A stretch of 64,000 nt of DNA from Diaminobutyricibacter sp. McL0608 (GTDB taxonomy: Bacteria > Actinomycetota > Actinomycetes > Actinomycetales > Microbacteriaceae), in NCBI RefSeq assembly GCF_039613825.1, contig NZ_CP154826.1:2790001-2854000 (forward strand). The letters are read 5' to 3'. The translations under genes were made by a program, and so were the position numbers. Below, in pieces: positions 53,633 through 62,772 of this stretch. Every line of letters begins with the position of its first letter. Positions within the stretch are counted from its first letter, which is position 1. The notes beneath the pieces are model-generated. The model was not told the origin of the DNA, made no database searches, and saw nothing but the letters and a program-made list of their open reading frames with translations.

Positions 53633-53659
53633 CCAAAAGTGCCCCTGGAGGGACTCGAA
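53633..53659 (+). repeat. right attachment site (attR) overlapping the tRNA 3' end
   Basis: These 27 bases are identical to 18664-18690. Twenty of them are the 3' end of tRNA-Arg (discriminator base, acceptor 3' strand and T arm). Insertion therefore restores an intact tRNA. Confidence 0.9.
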
Positions 53660-53711
53660 CCCCCAACCCTTTCCTTAGGACGGAACTGCTCTTCCATTGA
53701 GCTACAGAGGC
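53640..53711 (-). tRNA. tRNA-Arg (anticodon CCT)
   Basis: Read on the minus strand from 53711: acceptor GCCTCTG pairs with CAGGGGC, the D arm is GCTC-AATGGAA-GAGC, the anticodon loop GTCCTAA gives anticodon CCT, and the T arm is GGGGG-TTCGAGT-CCCTC. The discriminator is A and CCA is not encoded. It reads AGG codons. A short hairpin with T-rich bases follows its 3' end and can act as a terminator. Confidence 0.95.
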
Positions 53712-53785
53712 TGACCAGCCGAGTTTACCGGAGCGGCCGCTAAGACGGCGTCACCGCAGGCTCCGCCCGGGGTTACGCTTGCCTG

Positions 53786-54190
53786 ATGAGCGACGATGCG
53801 TTGAGAGCGACCCGTAACACCGTGGATGGACTGCTTTTGACGGAGTCCGACCTGATCGGCGGAGACCGCATCGCTCGCCGGTTCGCAGATTTTCGCGCGA
53901 ACATCGACGCCATCTCCGACGATGAGCCGTGGCTGAAGGCCTGGCTACGGCAGGAATGCACGAAAGGCGGGGAGCTGTTCCTCGCCGCGAAGGCCGACCG
54001 GAGCAAGAACGGTTCCCTCGACGCCCCGGCGTCCGATCCGAATTCCCGCGCAGCGATCATCCGCCGCTTCAACGCCTGGAGCCCAGACGTGGTCGCCCAC
54101 ATCGATGCGTACAGGAACTCGCCGCGCACGCAGGCCGACGTTCAAGCCTGGCTCGACGACCTGACGCTCACCCAGCGCGCATCCGGCTGA
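53786..54190 (+). CDS. helical protein of unknown function
   Basis: This 134-residue protein starts at an ATG 74 bases past the tRNA. It reads RATRNTVDGLLLTESDLIGG and ends FNAWSPDVVAHIDAYRNSPR. It is helical and soluble, with no known motif. Its codon use matches the core chromosome, so it lies outside the island. It is convergent with the epimerase gene. Confidence 0.65.
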   Translation: MSDDALRATRNTVDGLLLTESDLIGGDRIARRFADFRANIDAISDDEPWLKAWLRQECTKGGELFLAAKADRSKNGSLDAPASDPNSRAAIIRRFNAWSPDVVAHIDAYRNSPRTQADVQAWLDDLTLTQRASG

Positions 54191-54197
54191 ACGCGAC

Positions 54198-55139
54198 TCA
54201 CTGCATCCGGTAGCTCTCGAGCGTCTCCGCCAACGCTTGCTCCACCGGGGTCGCCCGCGCACCGAGCCGCTCGGCGATGGCGCTGCTGTCGACGACGAAC
54301 GGTTCCTCGAAGAGGTACTCCATCTCGACGAGTTCGCGCACGGTTCCGCTGAACACTCCGATCCCGCGCAGCAACGCGGGCGGCAGCGCCCGCAGCCGCG
54401 TCTTGTCCTTGCCTGCGAGACGGTAGACGATGTCGACGAGCTGGCGGGTGGTGCGCGTGTCCGGATCGTTGGGGAGATGCCAGACGGCACCGGGCGCATC
54501 CGGATGCTCACCCAGCACCGCGAGTCCCTCACCGATGTCGGGGATGTAGCTGTAGGTGTGCGGCTGGTCGGGGTCACCGAGCACGCTCGCCGTCTTTCCG
54601 GCAAGCGCTGGCCGGATGACCCGGTCGCCCAGGTTCGACTGCGCTCCCCCGCGGGGACCGAAATAGTCGGATGCGCGCCCGATCGCGACCTCGACGCGCC
54701 CGGCGCGGTGCGCCTCCAGCAGCTCGCGCGCCATCGCGCCACGCAGCCGGCCCTTCTTCGTGTGCGCATCGTAGGCGCGATCCTCAGTCAGTGGACGACC
54801 GGCCGGACGCCCGTACATGTACACATTCTCCATGCTGACCAGGCGCGCCCCGCCGGCTTCGGCGGCAGCGAGAACGGCTGCCTGCAGAGGCGGGAACTTG
54901 GCCGTCCACTCCGCATACGGCGGGTTCAGCACCTGGTAGATGACGCTCGCGCCGTGCGTGACGGAAACCGTGAACTCCGGATCGCTCGCGTCACCGCCGA
55001 CGACCTCGACATCCGGCGGGACATCAGCCCGGCCCGAGCGGTTGACCATCCGCACCTGCTCGCCTCGCCGCCGCAGGGCGTCGAGCGTCGCGAGCCCCAC
55101 GGCTCCGGCCCCGAACACGACGTGCCGCGGAGCGGTCAT
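54198..55139 (-). CDS. NAD-dependent epimerase/dehydratase family protein
   Basis: This 313-residue extended SDR protein starts HVVFGAGAVGLATLDALRRRG (NAD(P) loop), with VVGGDASDPEF after it. Active-site Tyr could be that of MENVYMYGRPAGRPL, but no Lys follows four residues later in the usual YxxxK, so it may be an atypical member of the isoflavone-reductase-like group. Later GRASDYFGPRGGAQS and HTYSYIPDIGEGLAVL are family-like. The substrate is unknown. Confidence 0.8.
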   Translation of the reverse strand: MTAPRHVVFGAGAVGLATLDALRRRGEQVRMVNRSGRADVPPDVEVVGGDASDPEFTVSVTHGASVIYQVLNPPYAEWTAKFPPLQAAVLAAAEAGGARLVSMENVYMYGRPAGRPLTEDRAYDAHTKKGRLRGAMARELLEAHRAGRVEVAIGRASDYFGPRGGAQSNLGDRVIRPALAGKTASVLGDPDQPHTYSYIPDIGEGLAVLGEHPDAPGAVWHLPNDPDTRTTRQLVDIVYRLAGKDKTRLRALPPALLRGIGVFSGTVRELVEMEYLFEEPFVVDSSAIAERLGARATPVEQALAETLESYRMQ

Positions 55140-55163
55140 GACGCTGTCATCGCGCTGTGGGTC

Positions 55164-55661
55164 TCACGCAGCGGGCGCGAGATACCCCTCCCATTTCGGC
55201 TGCGTGCTCTCGACACCGCGCACGACCCACGAGACGTCGTGCGGCATCCGCGGGTCGGAGCGGAGCGACCAGCCCATCTCCGACGGCGTGCGGTCGCTCT
55301 TGAGGTTGTTGCAGCGCAGGCAGCACGCGACCAGGTTCTCCCAGCTGTCGGCTCCCCCGCGCGACCGCGGCATGACGTGGTCGATGGTGGTCGCCGTCTT
55401 GCCGCAGTAAGCACAGCGGTGGCTGTCCCGTCGGAGCACGCCACGACGGCTCACCGGCACGGAGCGACCGCGCGGGATGCGCACATAACGCGTCAACAGG
55501 ATCACCGCCGGCCGATCATAGCTGCCGGAGGTTCCCCATACCGGGTGGTCTTCGTCGATCTCGACGACCGTGGCTTTCTGATTCATCACGAGCACGAGAG
55601 CCCGCTTGAAGGACACGACGGCGAGCGGCTCATAGCCGGCATTGAGGACCAGTGTGCGCAT
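55164..55661 (-). CDS. HNH endonuclease, conserved actinobacterial type
   Basis: This 165-residue protein starts MRTLVLNAGYEPLAVVSF at ATG 55661; the frame upstream of it is not protein-like. The HNH core is HRCAYCGKTATTIDHVMPRS, then RGGADSWENLVACCLRCNNL, with two CxxC zinc knuckles. This short type is a stable part of actinobacterial chromosomes rather than mobile. It may act on damaged or single-stranded DNA. The role is unknown. Confidence 0.88.
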   Translation of the reverse strand: MRTLVLNAGYEPLAVVSFKRALVLVMNQKATVVEIDEDHPVWGTSGSYDRPAVILLTRYVRIPRGRSVPVSRRGVLRRDSHRCAYCGKTATTIDHVMPRSRGGADSWENLVACCLRCNNLKSDRTPSEMGWSLRSDPRMPHDVSWVVRGVESTQPKWEGYLAPAA

Positions 55662-55737
55662 ATCAACCCTTTCTGAACCGGCTGGATGGCTTCCAGACGT
55701 TCGGCGGAACGACAGCGGTCGGAAAACGGGTGCAGAC

Positions 55738-55771
55738 AAACAAAAAGGGCACTGTCACACGGACAGCGCCC
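55738..55771 (-). terminator. rho-independent terminator on the minus strand
   Basis: Read on the minus strand, GGGCGCTGTC-cgtgt-GACAGTGCCC forms a stem with one G-T pair, followed by TTTTTGTTT. It lies between the NlpC/P60 gene and the HNH gene and ends transcription coming from the former. Confidence 0.85.
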
Positions 55772-55918
55772 ATCGAAGCCACGGAATGGTGGCGGCAGGT
55801 TTGACTGCTGTGCCGGAGGTAGAAAAGGCCGCGCGCGTCCGCGGTGTGGACGCTGCACGACCTAACCATGTGGCACTCCCGGGATCTCTCACGGTGTCAG
55901 GGCATCAGGCTAACGCAG

Positions 55919-55952
55919 AATCGGCGCGCCACATATTCGAGGCGCGCCGATT
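55919..55952 (-). terminator. 12-base hairpin downstream of the NlpC/P60 gene
   Basis: AATCGGCGCGCC (55919-55930) and GGCGCGCCGATT (55941-55952) are perfect inverted repeats with a ten-base loop, 72 bases past the NlpC/P60 stop. No T run follows on the minus strand, so it may stabilise the message, with the real terminator at 55738-55771. Confidence 0.6.
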
Positions 55953-56023
55953 CCGTGCTGTGAAACCCACTGTTCACACAGTGTTGCTGGACCGTTGGGG
56001 TCAGCGGAGTGGATGTGACGAGG

Positions 56024-56974
56024 TCAGATTCCGAGCCGGACGACGTAGTAGTCCGAGGTCCAGATCGGGCGGATCGAGATCTCACGACCTGAATCCGGGG
56101 CGTCCATGATGTTGCCGTTGCCTGCGTAGAAGCCGATGTGGCCGGGCATGACGATCAGGTCGCCGGGAACAGCATCGGCGATCGAGATGGTCTTGCCTCG
56201 TGCAGCCTCCCCGGAGACGGAGTGCGGGAGCGAGATGCCGAACTGCGCGTAGACGAACATCACGTAACCGGAGCAGTCGAACCCGGCGGGTGTGGCACCG
56301 CCGAAGACGTACGGCGTGCCGATGTACTGCTTGGCGACGTTGAAGACCTGCCCGAGGCTGAAGTTCGGATACGGCGGGTTGGCGAGGAAATCACTGACCG
56401 ACGGGCCACTGTAGGCCCGGCTGTATGCGGCGAACTGCACAGCGACCTTCTGGCGCTCGGCTTCCGCCCTCTGGTTCGCCAGCGCTGCTTCTGTCGTCGC
56501 GCTGGCCGCGTCGCGGGTGACGGCGGCCTGGGCGACGGTCTGCGACACCTGCACGCTCTGGGGCTGTGCCTTCTTCATACCGTCGATGGCGGAGGTCTTG
56601 AACTGCGCGCTTTCGGCAGACTGCGGGTTGAAGGCGTAGGCGGGAATGGCCATGGTCGCGACCAGGCCGGCCGCAAGGGTCATGACGGCGATGTTGATGA
56701 CGCTGCCTTTGACACGTTTGCGGGAAGGCTTCTTCGCTGCTGCAACCGGGACGACGACGGATGCGCGGGCGGACGATCGCGGGGCGACGTTGGAAGGCCT
56801 GGCCGGCGGCACTGCCGGTGTGGCCGACTTCACGGAACGATCCTTCGATGCCGACTCCGCCGCGCGCAGCGATCTGCGGGTTGCGAAGTCGTTCGACGGG
56901 GTTGCGCTGTGCGGGGTCGTCGGATCGGGTTCGGGGCGATTCTCTTCAGAATCGGGTGTACCTAATGGGGCCAA
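56024..56974 (-). CDS. NlpC/P60 peptidoglycan hydrolase
   Basis: This 316-residue protein has a Ser/Pro/Arg-rich cytoplasmic start of about 90 residues, one membrane helix (VINIAVMTLAAGLVATMAIPAYA) that is either an anchor or an uncleaved signal, a helical stretch (about 130-175) and a C-terminal NlpC/P60 domain. The catalytic Cys is in PAGFDCSGYVMFVY, the His in MPGHIGFYAGNG, and PHSVSGEAARGK lies between. It cuts D-Glu-diamino-acid bonds in cell-wall peptides. TTG 56974 has GGAGG eight bases upstream. Its promoter region has an MtrA-like box and a leader of about 143 bases. Confidence 0.9.
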   Translation of the reverse strand: MAPLGTPDSEENRPEPDPTTPHSATPSNDFATRRSLRAAESASKDRSVKSATPAVPPARPSNVAPRSSARASVVVPVAAAKKPSRKRVKGSVINIAVMTLAAGLVATMAIPAYAFNPQSAESAQFKTSAIDGMKKAQPQSVQVSQTVAQAAVTRDAASATTEAALANQRAEAERQKVAVQFAAYSRAYSGPSVSDFLANPPYPNFSLGQVFNVAKQYIGTPYVFGGATPAGFDCSGYVMFVYAQFGISLPHSVSGEAARGKTISIADAVPGDLIVMPGHIGFYAGNGNIMDAPDSGREISIRPIWTSDYYVVRLGI

Positions 56975-57123
56975 GGTATAAACCTCCTGCGCTCCGACAG
57001 CACTAGGTAGCTGCCCCGTCCTTGATGCTTATAGCTTCGGCTTCGCGGTAAAGGAGACGGGATGGGGGGTGGAGCGTCCTTTTCCGGGTCCAGCGGCCGG
57101 CTTCTGGCCTGTGAACTCGTTCG

Positions 57124-57185
57124 ACACTACGGGACACCGCTCGGTTTGTCACATCCCCCAAAGGGGTTTTTAACAAACTGGTAAC
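57124..57185 (-). promoter_or_regulatory. promoter with MtrA-like box upstream of the NlpC/P60 gene
   Basis: On the minus strand GTGACA (57152-57147) and TAGTGT (57129-57124) are 17 bases apart and would start a leader of about 143 bases. TTAAC-N6-GTAAC at 57170-57185 (plus strand reading) matches the paired GTTAC-type motif known for MtrA, the actinobacterial regulator of cell-wall hydrolases. The box lies directly upstream of the -35 element. Confidence 0.5.
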
Positions 57186-57187
57186 AG

Positions 57188-57883
57188 TTATGCGGCGTCA
57201 GCGAAGATGTGCGCTGCCAGTTCGTTCGGCAGTTCGAGGCCTGTTTCGAACCCGTCGATCTGCACGAGAACGTAGGAGCCGGCGGCGGAGAAAGTACCGG
57301 TCGAGCCAGGAAAGACGCCGGCCTGCTTGAGCTGGAGGAGAAGCTCTGGGTCGACCTGCGCCGGCTCTCCGAGGCGACGGATGCTGGCAGTCACCCCCGA
57401 ATTCTGTCCACCGACCAGGTCGACGAGGTTCAGAAGTCCCTGGGTCGACCGCGGATCCGGCGCATCGCCGAGCTCGTCGAGACCGGGAATGGGGTTGCCG
57501 TAGGGGGACTCGGTCGGGTGGCCGAGCATCGTGAGCAGCTTGCGCTCGACCTGCTCGCTCATCACATGCTCCCAGCGGCACGCCTCTTCGTGCACGTACT
57601 CCCACTCGAGTTCGATCACGTCGCTGAGCAGGCGCTCTGCAAGTCGGTGCTTGCGCATGACGTGAACGGCCTTGCGCCTGCCGTCGCCGGTGAGCTCCAG
57701 GTGGCGGTCGCCCGAGACGACCACGAGACCGTCGCGCTCCATGCGCCCGACGGTCTGCGAAACAGTGGGACCGGAGTGGCCGAGCCGCTCCGAGATGCGC
57801 GCACGAAGTGGCACGATGTTGTCTTCTTCGAGTTCGAGGATGGTGCGGAGGTAGATCTCCGTCGTATCAATCAGATCGGTCAT
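57188..57883 (-). CDS. DtxR/IdeR/MntR-family metal-dependent regulator
   Basis: This 231-residue repressor starts MTDLIDTTEIYLRTILELEE with a GGAGG site. The helix-turn-helix reads RISERLGHSGPTVSQTVGRM, and metal ligands are in the dimer domain (RLLSDVIELEWEYVHEEACRWEHVMS, with Glu, Cys/Asp and His residues). A C-terminal SH3-like FeoA domain (SYVLVQIDGFE) follows. The Cys in EEACRWEH at the IdeR ligand place suggests Fe sensing more than Mn, but this is not decisive. It is divergent from serC. Confidence 0.88.
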   Translation of the reverse strand: MTDLIDTTEIYLRTILELEEDNIVPLRARISERLGHSGPTVSQTVGRMERDGLVVVSGDRHLELTGDGRRKAVHVMRKHRLAERLLSDVIELEWEYVHEEACRWEHVMSEQVERKLLTMLGHPTESPYGNPIPGLDELGDAPDPRSTQGLLNLVDLVGGQNSGVTASIRRLGEPAQVDPELLLQLKQAGVFPGSTGTFSAAGSYVLVQIDGFETGLELPNELAAHIFADAA

Positions 57884-57986
57884 CGCCACCTCCACCTCAG
57901 CGCCCAGAATTCGGGCGTCAACAACGTTATAGAGCCTACTGGCTGGGCATGACACCCTCGCTCCTCCTATCCACAAGTGCCAATAG

Positions 57987-59110
<1,124 letters not shown>

Positions 59111-59140
59111 AGCGGATGCGCCCCAGCGAGCGAGCGGACG

Positions 59141-59374
59141 ATGAGACTCTGGCTGCGTGACAGCGAGCGCCGGCCCGACCCGGTGCCCGTTGCGACCGAT
59201 GACCGGAAGGCCATCGCAACGGGCCTCGTGCTCTGGCTCGTCGCGCTCGTTCTAGTGCTGGTCTTCGCCGTCCCGCTCGCCGCCGCCGGCGACCAGTGGT
59301 GGTTCTGGACCGTCATCATCGGAATCGGCCTCGGCGTCGTCGGACTCGTCTACGTCAGCATCAAGCGCCGCTGA
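59141..59374 (+). CDS. DUF2530 membrane protein
   Basis: This 77-residue protein starts MRLWLRDSERRPDPVPV and has two helices (ATGLVLWLVALVLVLVFAV and WWFWTVIIGIGLGVVGLVYV), as in DUF2530. The position after serC is conserved in actinobacteria. Its last 123 bases overlap the end of the DUF3027 gene on the other strand. The role is unknown. Confidence 0.8.
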   Translation: MRLWLRDSERRPDPVPVATDDRKAIATGLVLWLVALVLVLVFAVPLAAAGDQWWFWTVIIGIGLGVVGLVYVSIKRR

Positions 59375-60007
59375 CTCCTCGGCCTCGAGGTCGAGCGCGG
59401 GGTCGAGGTCGGCGTCGTCGTCCAGATCGGGATCGTCGAAGTCGATATCGACACCGTCGATGTCGCCGCTGTGCAGGACAGGCACGACGTCTCCGTCGTC
59501 CTCATCCTCATCCTCGTCGTCGTCCTCGTCGTCGTCGTCCGACTCCTCGTCGTCCTCGTCGTCCGACTCCTCGTCGTCGGACTCGTCGCCCTCGTCCTCG
59601 TCGTCGTCCGACGCGGCCTCGGCGGCGAGTGCCTCCTGCGAGGCCTGGTAATCGGCAAGGCGCTCCGACCACGGAACCCAGTCGGGTGCGAGCAGCGAGG
59701 CTTCACCGGGCATGAGCTCCGTCTCGAGAACGAGCGGCTCCGCCTCACTGTCGACGCGGGAGATGGTGACCGACCAGCGCCACCCGGGGTAGCCGGGCAG
59801 AGCGGACTCGAAGAGCAGGGTGAGCACGTGTTCGCCCTCGACGATGTGGCCGACGACGGGACCGACGGTCTCCGCAGGCGTCACATCGAGGAGTGCGTTC
59901 CGCGCGAGATCGACGGATTCGAGCAGGGCTGCGTCGGCAGCGATCAGTTCGCGATCGGCAACGGCCGATCCACTGTCGGGTGAGCTCAGTTCGTCGTCGT
60001 CAGGCAT
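59252..60007 (-). CDS. DUF3027 protein with long acidic tail
   Basis: This 251-residue protein begins MPDDDELSSPDS at ATG 60007, overlapping the cold-shock gene by eight bases. The DUF3027 core has LIAADAALLESVDLARNALL, HIVEGEHVLTLLFESALPGY and PGWRWSVTISRVD. The last 130 residues are mostly Asp, Glu and Ser (DDDEDEGDESDDEESDDEDD), probably disordered. The tail gene end overlaps DUF2530 antisense. The role is unknown; the pairing with a cold-shock protein suggests RNA-related work. Confidence 0.82.
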   Translation of the reverse strand: MPDDDELSSPDSGSAVADRELIAADAALLESVDLARNALLDVTPAETVGPVVGHIVEGEHVLTLLFESALPGYPGWRWSVTISRVDSEAEPLVLETELMPGEASLLAPDWVPWSERLADYQASQEALAAEAASDDDEDEGDESDDEESDDEDDEESDDDDEDDDEDEDEDDGDVVPVLHSGDIDGVDIDFDDPDLDDDADLDPALDLEAEESAALDADVDESDDAEADSDDDGPEPPLVAGGGERDGEDQH

Positions 60008-60380
60008 CCAGGTCATCCGCAACACGGCGGAGCACGGCCGCGATCTTCGCACCGTGCGCCTTGTCGGGGTACTTGCCCCGCTTGAGGTTGGAGCCGATGC
60101 CGTCGAGGAGCTTCACCAGGTCTTCGACGATGATCGCCATGTCGTCGGCCGACTTGCGGCTCATCTTCACGAGGCTGGGCGGCGCATCCAGAACGCGCAC
60201 CGACAACGCCTGCGCGCCGCGCTTGCCGTCGGCGATGCCGAACTCGAGCCGTGTGCCCGATTTGACCACGGTGCCGGCGGGCAAAGCCGAGGCGTGCAGG
60301 AAGACCTCCTGGCCGTCATCGGAGCTGATGAAGCCGAAGCCCTTCTCGTCGTCGTAGAACTTGACCTTGCCGGTAGGCAT
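60000..60380 (-). CDS. cold-shock-domain protein with C-terminal extension
   Basis: This 126-residue protein has a cold-shock domain (MPTGKVKFYDDEKGFGFISS) with RNP1 KGFGFI and RNP2 VFLHAS, binding single-stranded RNA or DNA. The extra 60 residues (SRKSADDMAIIVEDLVKLLD, then GSNLKRGKYPDK) are helical and typical of the actinobacterial long type. ATG 60380 has AGGTTCCC upstream. The stop overlaps the DUF3027 start. Confidence 0.92.
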   Translation of the reverse strand: MPTGKVKFYDDEKGFGFISSDDGQEVFLHASALPAGTVVKSGTRLEFGIADGKRGAQALSVRVLDAPPSLVKMSRKSADDMAIIVEDLVKLLDGIGSNLKRGKYPDKAHGAKIAAVLRRVADDLDA

Positions 60381-60435
60381 GGGAACCTCTTTCACATGGG
60401 GAATCTTGTGACCAACCTCAATTATCCTTGATTTC

Positions 60436-60711
60436 GTGACCCAACAGACCCCGCCGGCCCCGAGCCGCCTCCAACGCACCCTTGCGTTCATCATCGCCGG
60501 CCTCTTCATCCTGTCTGTGCTCGCCATTGTGGCGATCATCGCGGGCACGGCCATGGGCGCATTCGCGGCACAGGGTTCGGGGAGCGGGATCTGGCCGACG
60601 ATCTTCTTCATCCCGCTGATCGGCCTGCCGATCGCCTTCGTGCTGCTCATCGTGGTGCTCATCGAGAGTTTCAGGCAGAGGAGCCGCGCGAATCGTAATT
60701 CGCAGCGCTGA
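60436..60711 (+). CDS. small membrane protein of unknown function
   Basis: This 91-residue protein starts at GTG 60436 and has two helices: LAFIIAGLFILSVLAIVAII and FFIPLIGLPIAFVLLIVVLI. A basic tail (FRQRSRANRNSQR) follows. It is divergent from the cold-shock gene and lies 39 bases before the helicase-associated gene, with which it may share a promoter. I recognise no named family. Confidence 0.7.
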   Translation: MTQQTPPAPSRLQRTLAFIIAGLFILSVLAIVAIIAGTAMGAFAAQGSGSGIWPTIFFIPLIGLPIAFVLLIVVLIESFRQRSRANRNSQR

Positions 60712-60750
60712 GGCCGGAACAGCTGACGTGCGCGGGCGCCGGAGCCTCCG

Positions 60751-62643
60751 ATGACGAGTGCGTTGTCGCTCGCCGCCCGCCTGCGCGCGGTCGATGATGA
60801 TTCGCTCGCTGCGATCATCCAGCAGAGAGGTACTCCGCGCTACGGGGTGGCCGACTTCTTCGACCTCGCCGACGCGCTCCTCGATCGCGAGTCGGTGCAG
60901 CGCGCGCTGACGGTCTTCGACCGACCGACGCTGGCGGTCCTCGCGGCGCTCACCGCATCCGCGCCCCTCACGCCGAAGGCGGTCGCGGCTGCCCTCGCCA
61001 CGAGCGGCGCGGTTCCCGTGCAGTCGACGGATGCGGTCCGCGGCCGACTCGACGCCCTGGCGTCCGCGCTCCTCGTCTACTGCGAGGGCGACTCGTTCGC
61101 GCCGTACGACGCCGTGAGCGCGCAGCTGGCGTCCTGGCCGACCATCGGGCTGCCGGGCCCCACCGCACTGATCCAGGCCCCGCCACCGTCCGCGCTCGCG
61201 CCCGTGCCGGACACCGAGCAGCGATTCACCGATCGGCTCTCGTCCGAACGCGCGTTCGCCGCTGTCGCAACGGTCACCGAGCTCATCGCCGAGCTGACCC
61301 GGGAAGGGGCACGCGAACTGCAGAAGGGCGGACTGGCGCTGCCGGCCACCAAACGCATCAGCGCGGCCCTCGCGATCGACGTCACGGATGTCCCGGCCGT
61401 CGTCTCTGTGGCAGCACGCGCCGGCCTGATCGCTCTCGAGAACACGATCTGGCTGCCCACCGATGAAGGCGCGGAGTGGCAGCACGAGCCGACCGCCGAC
61501 CGCTGGGAGGCGCTGGCGATGGCGTGGCGCGACGCACTGCCCGCCGACCTGCGGGGCGTTCTCGCCGAACGCGCGCACGCGGCCTGGGGCGACAATCTGC
61601 GCGAATTCGTCGAATGGGCGTATCCGGCCGGCGGCGCAGCCCTGCAGCTTCGGGTTGCCGCATACACTCGCGACGCGGAATGGCTCGGCATCACCGCCCG
61701 CCAGATCCCGAGCACAGCGGGAACCCTGCTCCTCGAGGCGCGACCGGATGATGCGGCTGCGGCCATCGGTTCGCTGTTCCCTCCCGAAGTCGACCGCGTC
61801 TACCTCCAGCACGACCTGTCGATCGTCTCGCCCGGCCCGCTGGCGCCGGCGATCGACGCGAGGCTGCGCACCATCGCCGATGTCGAGAGCCGGGCGCTGG
61901 CATCCACGTATCGGGTCTCGGCCGGCAGCCTCGGTCGCGCGATAGCAGCCGGAGAGACGGCGGACTCGATCCGGTCGTTCCTCGCCGAGATCTCCCTCAC
62001 CGGGGTCCCGCAACCGCTCGACTACCTGATCACCGACGCGGCGGAACGCTACGGTCGCGTGCGCATCGGCGACCTCGACGCCATTCGCGGGTCCGGCGGC
62101 CCGACAGGTGAGGCGGAGGAATCCGCCCACACCCTCATCCACTCAGAGGATCGCGAACTGCTCAAGACGATCGAAATCGATCAGGCTCTCAGACCGATCG
62201 CGCTCACCCGGACGGGCGCGACGCGGCTCGTCAGCAGATTCCCGCGCGACGTCGTGTTCTGGGCGCTCAGCGACGCCCGCTACCCCGTTGCCGCAGAGGA
62301 GGCCGATGGAACGATCGTCGGCCTGCACCGTCACCGGGTCGCGCGCCCGACCGGATCGGAGGAGGCGAACCCCGCCGGGGCCCTCGTCGAAAGGTTGCGT
62401 GCCGCGGAGCTGGCTGAAGAGTCCGATACCAGCGAACAGTGGATGGCGCGTCAGATCACCAGCGCCATCCGCGGCAAGGCGACCATCACGGTCAGCGTCG
62501 CTATGCCCGACGGACGCGTCGTCGACTATGTGCTCGAGCCGACCGGCATCGGGGGCGGTCGCCTGCGCGGACGCGACCGCGATGCCGACATCGAGCGCAC
62601 GCTGCCGTTGTCGAGCATCCAGGGTCTCCGCGAAGGCCCTTAG
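60751..62643 (+). CDS. helicase-associated (XPB N-terminal-like) protein
   Basis: This 630-residue protein has no helicase motifs of its own. The C-terminal third (RVYLQHDLSIVSPGPLAPAI, SRALASTYRVSAGSLGRAIA) matches the helicase-associated Helicase_C_3 domain, found at the N-terminus of XPB/Ssl2 helicases. The N-terminal part is a string of winged-helix-like units (FDRPTLAVLAALTASAPLTP). In actinobacteria the gene usually stands immediately before the XPB helicase gene; here that place is taken by an acyltransferase gene. It probably acts in DNA repair with XPB. Confidence 0.88.
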   Translation: MTSALSLAARLRAVDDDSLAAIIQQRGTPRYGVADFFDLADALLDRESVQRALTVFDRPTLAVLAALTASAPLTPKAVAAALATSGAVPVQSTDAVRGRLDALASALLVYCEGDSFAPYDAVSAQLASWPTIGLPGPTALIQAPPPSALAPVPDTEQRFTDRLSSERAFAAVATVTELIAELTREGARELQKGGLALPATKRISAALAIDVTDVPAVVSVAARAGLIALENTIWLPTDEGAEWQHEPTADRWEALAMAWRDALPADLRGVLAERAHAAWGDNLREFVEWAYPAGGAALQLRVAAYTRDAEWLGITARQIPSTAGTLLLEARPDDAAAAIGSLFPPEVDRVYLQHDLSIVSPGPLAPAIDARLRTIADVESRALASTYRVSAGSLGRAIAAGETADSIRSFLAEISLTGVPQPLDYLITDAAERYGRVRIGDLDAIRGSGGPTGEAEESAHTLIHSEDRELLKTIEIDQALRPIALTRTGATRLVSRFPRDVVFWALSDARYPVAAEEADGTIVGLHRHRVARPTGSEEANPAGALVERLRAAELAEESDTSEQWMARQITSAIRGKATITVSVAMPDGRVVDYVLEPTGIGGGRLRGRDRDADIERTLPLSSIQGLREGP

Positions 62644-62772
62644 CTGCCGGGCGCCTAAACGTGCGGCGGGCCGATGCGTTAGCCGCGCAATTGCGGGATG
62701 ATCGGCCCACTGCGACACCCCTGCGACACGATTCGGAACCCACTGAGACGCCAGTCCGGGATCGTGGTTCGC

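Noticed and set aside
54237-55676. 479-codon open frame on the plus strand
   Set aside because: It is antisense to the epimerase and HNH genes, both well supported. The product shows only His/Arg/Asp-rich shadow composition.
56975-57117. c-di-AMP (ydaO) riboswitch in the NlpC/P60 leader
   Set aside because: The conserved GGGTGAA and CCCGACAGCTAACC-type core could not be found by eye. Only a generic structured leader is supported.
59470-59620. Tandem-repeat locus or non-coding element in the GTCGTC-rich stretch
   Set aside because: It is the Asp/Glu-rich coding tail of the DUF3027 gene read on the opposite strand, not an independent repeat.
60418-62142. 574-codon open frame on the minus strand
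   Set aside because: It is fully antisense to the helicase-associated gene, which has clear family motifs. Long antisense frames are expected at this GC content, and the Arg/Gly-rich product has no domain pattern.
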